DNA of 9,547 nucleotides from a bacterium (lineage in GTDB: Bacteria > UBA9089 > UBA9088 > JAGUXG01): the NCBI GenBank assembly GCA_020061965.1, contig JAGUXG010000079.1, positions 1 to 9,547 on the forward strand. The letters run 5' to 3'. A model generated the notes under the pieces. The model saw nothing but the letters and a program-made list of their open reading frames with translations. It was not told the DNA's origin and made no database searches. The first letter of the stretch is position 1, and every line of letters begins with the position of its first letter. A program made the position numbers and the translations under genes. This document shows, piece after piece, positions 6,646-9,547 of this stretch.

Positions 6646-7512
6646 ATGAAGGATAGAATAATCATTGGCACAAGGGGGAGTAGATTGGCACAGGTTCAGG
6701 CAGAATGGGTGGCTGATGAGATTAAAAAGAGATATAAAAGAGATATTTTCATAAAGAAGATAAAGACAAAGGGAGACACAACAGATTCTGCCTGGGAGAA
6801 AGGATTCTTTGTCAAAGAGATAGAGGAAGAGCTACTGCGGAGAGAGATCGATATTGCTGTTCATAGTATGAAGGATTTGCCTGTAGATCTTCCAGAGGAA
6901 CTGATGATAGCTGCTGTGCCAAAGAGGATAGAGCCAAGGGATGTTCTTGTTTCCAAAGGAAATCTTAAATTAGAGAATCTTCCTTGCCAATCTTTAATTG
7001 GCACAAGCAGTATGAGAAGAAAGGCTCAAATTTTAGCCTATCGGCACGATCTTTATGTTCAGGATTTGCGAGGAAATTTGGATACAAGGTTAAAAAGGTT
7101 AGAAGAGGGTTTGGTCCAAGCTATTGTTGTTGCTGGTGCTGGGCTTATCAGGCTTGGCTGGCAGGATAGGATATCCCAGATTTTCGCAGGAGATATTATC
7201 CTCCCTGCTGCAGGTCAAGGTGCATTAGCCATAGAGATACGGAGTGATGATAGACCGACAAAGGAATTGGTAGAAGGTTTGAACGACAAAGATTCGGTAG
7301 TTTGCATAGAAGCAGAGCGATCATACCTTAAAACATTAGGTGGTGGTTGTCAGGTTCCTATTGGTGTTTTAGCAGAGGTTTCTGGTAATTACCTTACGAT
7401 TCAAGGAATGAAGCTTAGTGCGGATGGAAAAATCATCCGCTCAAGAGTACGAGGAGAAAGGAAAAAAGCTATCCAATTAGGAGAAAGATTGGCAAAAAGG
7501 ATTGTAGGCTAA
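6646..7512 (+). CDS. hemC: Hydroxymethylbilane synthase (porphobilinogen deaminase)
   Basis: Joins four porphobilinogen molecules into hydroxymethylbilane, the linear tetrapyrrole that leads to haem, sirohaem and cobalamin; a soluble cytosolic enzyme. The 288 residues are slightly shorter than the usual 300-315. Visible motifs are GTRGSRLAQVQA (8-19), KGD (42-44), HSMKDLP (73-79) with catalytic Asp 77, GTSSMRRKAQ (119-128), RGNLDTRL (142-149) and GGGCQVPIG (232-240), whose Cys 235 should anchor the dipyrromethane cofactor. It starts one base after the stop of the PP-loop gene. The nearest purine-rich tract, AAAAGGAG (6616-6623), is 22 bases away, too far for normal ribosome binding, so translational coupling is likely. 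hemA, hemB and hemD are not in the window. Confidence 0.97.
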   Translation: MKDRIIIGTRGSRLAQVQAEWVADEIKKRYKRDIFIKKIKTKGDTTDSAWEKGFFVKEIEEELLRREIDIAVHSMKDLPVDLPEELMIAAVPKRIEPRDVLVSKGNLKLENLPCQSLIGTSSMRRKAQILAYRHDLYVQDLRGNLDTRLKRLEEGLVQAIVVAGAGLIRLGWQDRISQIFAGDIILPAAGQGALAIEIRSDDRPTKELVEGLNDKDSVVCIEAERSYLKTLGGGCQVPIGVLAEVSGNYLTIQGMKLSADGKIIRSRVRGERKKAIQLGERLAKRIVG

Positions 7513-7610
7513 TGAAAAAAACTAAAACCTTGATTTATAGCGGATTTTAAGAAGAGAGAAGGTTGAAGTTGTGAGCAGGACATTTCTATTCAACAAATTA
7601 AAACTAAGAT

Positions 7611-7646
7611 TTGACAATCCTTGTGAGACTGGGATAAACTAATCTT
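7611..7646 (+). promoter_or_regulatory. ftsH promoter ending just before a GTG start
   Basis: A perfect -35 box TTGACA (7611-7616) is followed by two overlapping -10 candidates: TAAACT (7635-7640, 18-bp spacer, 6 bases from the GTG) and GATAAA (7633-7638, 16-bp spacer, 8 bases from the GTG). Either places transcription initiation at or next to the GTG. No Shine-Dalgarno sequence is visible. A direct repeat of CTTGTGA (7620-7626 and 7644-7650) flanks the -10 box. Confidence 0.6.
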
Positions 7647-9446
7647 GTGAAGATAACAAAAGTAATTGGCTGGTTTCTTTTGGGCTTTCTCTTGGTTCTT
7701 ATCCTTTATAACACCAAAATTCCTTCTATTCCAACCCCACCGGTTATCATTCCTTACTCAGAATTCTTGGATCTGGCTGAGCAAGGAAAGGTTTCAGAGG
7801 TAATCATCATTGAAGATAATATCAGTGGAAAGATAATAAAGGCGGGTAAGGTCATTCCATTTACCTGTCAGATTCCCAGATTTGACCACGATCTTATCAA
7901 GACCTTAAGGGAATACAGAGTTCCTTTCAGGGCAGAAAGACCTTCATCCATCTCTAGTTTTATCAACTTCTTCTGGGCAACCATACTTCCTGGAATATTC
8001 CTTCTCTTTCTCTTCTGGTTTCTGCTCTTTAGGAACATGCGTGGCCCTGAAAGCCCATTTACTTTTGGAAGATCAAGGGCAAGGATTTTTTCTCGCGAAG
8101 AACAGGCAAAGGTTACCTTTAATGATGTGGCTGGTGTGGATGAGGCAAAGGAGGAGTTAAAAGAGATAATTGAGTTCTTAAAAGACCCAAAGAAGTTTCA
8201 GAGATTAGGGGCAAGGATTCCAAAGGGTGTGCTTCTGGTAGGGCCACCTGGAACAGGAAAGACCTTGTTGGCTAAGGCTGTAGCTGGGGAGGCAAATGTC
8301 CATTTCTCTTCTGTCAGTGGCTCTGATTTTGTGGAGATGTTTGTTGGTGTTGGAGCATCACGGGTGAGAGACCTCTTTAACCAGAGCAAGAAGAACGCAC
8401 CCTGCATCATCTTTATTGATGAGTTAGACGCAGTTGGAAGGCATAGAGGGGCTGGAATAGGTGGTGGTCATGATGAGAGGGAGCAGACATTGAACCAACT
8501 TTTAGTTGAGATGGATGGGTTTAATACAGGTGAGGGCGTCATTCTTATGGCTGCCTCTAATAGACCAGATGTCCTTGACCCGGCACTCCTTAGACCAGGA
8601 AGGTTTGACAGGCACATCGTGGTTGATGCACCTGATGTGGTTGGCAGAGAAGGCATTCTAAAGGTTCATGCCAAAGGAAAGATTATCTCAAAAAATGTTG
8701 ATCTCAAGGTCTTGGCAAGAAGGACACCAGGGTTTGTGGGCTCTGACCTGGCCAATCTGATAAATGAAGCGGCTCTACTTTCTGCTCGACGGAAGAAGAG
8801 AAGCATAGGCATAAAGGAGCTTGAAGAGTCAATAGACAGGGTGATTGCTGGTCCTGAGAGAAAGAGCAGGCTGATAAGCGAAAAGGAGAAGAGGATTGTT
8901 GCTTACCATGAGGCTGGTCATGCCTTAGTTGCCTTCTTTACCCCTGGTTCTGATCCTATCCATAAGATCTCCATTATGCCGAGGGGCATAAGCTCTCTGG
9001 GCTATACCCTGCAACTACCGATTGAGGATAAGTATTTAGTGACGAAATCCGAGATATTGGGCAAGATGAGTGTCCTTCTTGGTGGAAGGTGTGCTGAAGA
9101 GATTATCTTTGGTGATGTGACCACAGGCGCTCAGAATGATTTAGAGAAAGCTACAGATATTGCTCGGAAAATGGTCACAGAGTATGGGATGAGTGAGCTT
9201 GGTCCTATCACCTTTGGTCGTGGCCATGGCGAGATATTCTTAGGCAGGGATTTTGCCAGAGAGAAGAACTATAGTGAAGAGTCTGCCATAAAAATTGATA
9301 ACCAGATAAGCGCGATTATCTCCTCTGCTCACGAGAGAGCAAAGGGACTTATTTTGAAAAATAAAGAGAAGCTGAAGACACTTTCCGAAAGCCTGATTGA
9401 AAAAGAGGTCTTAGAGACAGAGGATGTGGAGAAGATACTAAAGTAA
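7647..9446 (+). CDS. ftsH: ATP-dependent zinc metalloprotease FtsH
   Basis: Membrane-anchored AAA+ protease that extracts and degrades misfolded membrane proteins and some regulators; works as a hexamer on the inner face of the membrane. The 599 residues show a first membrane segment (about 6-22), a short extracytoplasmic domain (about 25-105), and a second membrane segment (about 106-130). The AAA domain has Walker A GPPGTGKT (199-206), pore loop FVG (232-234), Walker B IIFIDE (254-259) and the second region of homology NRPDVLDPALLRPGRFDR (305-322). The protease domain has zinc site HEAGH (421-425) with D498 as likely third ligand. The start is GTG, fixed by a TAA four codons upstream (7635-7637) and by the membrane segment beginning a few residues in. 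It follows hemC by 134 bases and has its own promoter. Confidence 0.98.
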   Translation: MKITKVIGWFLLGFLLVLILYNTKIPSIPTPPVIIPYSEFLDLAEQGKVSEVIIIEDNISGKIIKAGKVIPFTCQIPRFDHDLIKTLREYRVPFRAERPSSISSFINFFWATILPGIFLLFLFWFLLFRNMRGPESPFTFGRSRARIFSREEQAKVTFNDVAGVDEAKEELKEIIEFLKDPKKFQRLGARIPKGVLLVGPPGTGKTLLAKAVAGEANVHFSSVSGSDFVEMFVGVGASRVRDLFNQSKKNAPCIIFIDELDAVGRHRGAGIGGGHDEREQTLNQLLVEMDGFNTGEGVILMAASNRPDVLDPALLRPGRFDRHIVVDAPDVVGREGILKVHAKGKIISKNVDLKVLARRTPGFVGSDLANLINEAALLSARRKKRSIGIKELEESIDRVIAGPERKSRLISEKEKRIVAYHEAGHALVAFFTPGSDPIHKISIMPRGISSLGYTLQLPIEDKYLVTKSEILGKMSVLLGGRCAEEIIFGDVTTGAQNDLEKATDIARKMVTEYGMSELGPITFGRGHGEIFLGRDFAREKNYSEESAIKIDNQISAIISSAHERAKGLILKNKEKLKTLSESLIEKEVLETEDVEKILK

Positions 9447-9448
9447 CT

Positions 9449-9507
9449 ATTTCCCATTTTCCGCACCCTTTGATAAGGTTTAACAAATTGAAAGGAAAAT
9501 GGGAAAT
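9449..9507. repeat. 14-bp-arm inverted repeat after ftsH
   Basis: ATTTCCCATTTTCC (9449-9462) and GGAAAATGGGAAAT (9494-9507) are perfect reverse complements around a 31-base centre, beginning two bases after the ftsH stop codon. Within the centre, CCTT and AAGG can form a small inner stem around TGAT. The sequence after the right arm is A-rich rather than T-rich, so it is not a textbook intrinsic terminator. It may stabilise the ftsH mRNA end or be a small dispersed repeat. Confidence 0.7.
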
Positions 9508-9547
9508 TAAAGAAAAAATCTTCAAATTCCTATTTTTCGCATAAAAA

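Noticed and set aside
7562..7594. GTTGAA...TTCAAC hairpin and degenerate heptamers between hemC and ftsH
   Set aside because: Arms are only six bases with a 21-base loop, and similarity to the GTTGTAG units is too weak to distinguish from chance.
9512..9538. GAAAAA / TTTTTC pairing near the right edge as a terminator
   Set aside because: A six-pair A-T stem with a long loop in AT-rich sequence at the window edge is expected by chance.

Overview
The window is bacterial chromosomal housekeeping DNA. Bacterial-type PheT (with B3/4, B5 and FDX-ACB domains), F-type ATP synthase beta subunit, HemC and FtsH are all clear. Base composition is moderate to AT-leaning. Nothing identifies the phylum. 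The unusual gene order and short dispersed repeats would fit an uncultured or candidate-phylum lineage, but that is inference.

Layout: (1) 1-698, minus strand: the 5' part of atpD, running off the left edge. (2) 699-838: divergent promoter region with two back-to-back sigma70-like promoters and a 12-bp-arm palindrome. (3) 839-2824, plus: pheT, a compact form without the OB-fold tRNA-binding domain. (4) 2825-3154: a gene-free gap between convergent genes, holding two families of short inverted or tandem repeats. (5) 3155-5542, minus: a 795-residue protein made of two GAF domains, an MshEN-like domain and a GspE/PilB-like ATPase whose nucleotide-binding motifs are destroyed. (6) 5543-5630: a second divergent promoter region. 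(7) 5631-6644, plus: a PP-loop (MnmA/ThiI-like) predicted tRNA sulfurtransferase with an NFACT-R-like C-terminus, followed after one base by (8) hemC, 6646-7512. (9) 7647-9446, plus: ftsH with a GTG start and its own promoter, followed by a 14-bp-arm inverted repeat.

Two things stand out. First, none of the six starts has a well-placed Shine-Dalgarno sequence. At atpD, pheT, the GAF gene and ftsH, a recognisable -35/-10 pair ends only 6 to 8 bases before the start codon, the signature of leaderless transcripts. The atpD promoter matches both hexamers perfectly (TTGACA, 18 bp, TATAAT). An in-frame stop lies within five codons upstream of each of these starts and of the PP-loop gene's start, so the starts cannot be moved far upstream. 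Second, the GAF-GAF-MshEN-pseudo-PilB protein looks like a secretion/pilus ATPase scaffold turned into a sensory or regulatory protein.

Functionally the genes are mostly independent: energy (atpD), translation (pheT, tRNA thiolation), tetrapyrrole synthesis (hemC), membrane proteolysis (ftsH) and one putative signalling protein. Only the PP-loop gene and hemC look like an operon.
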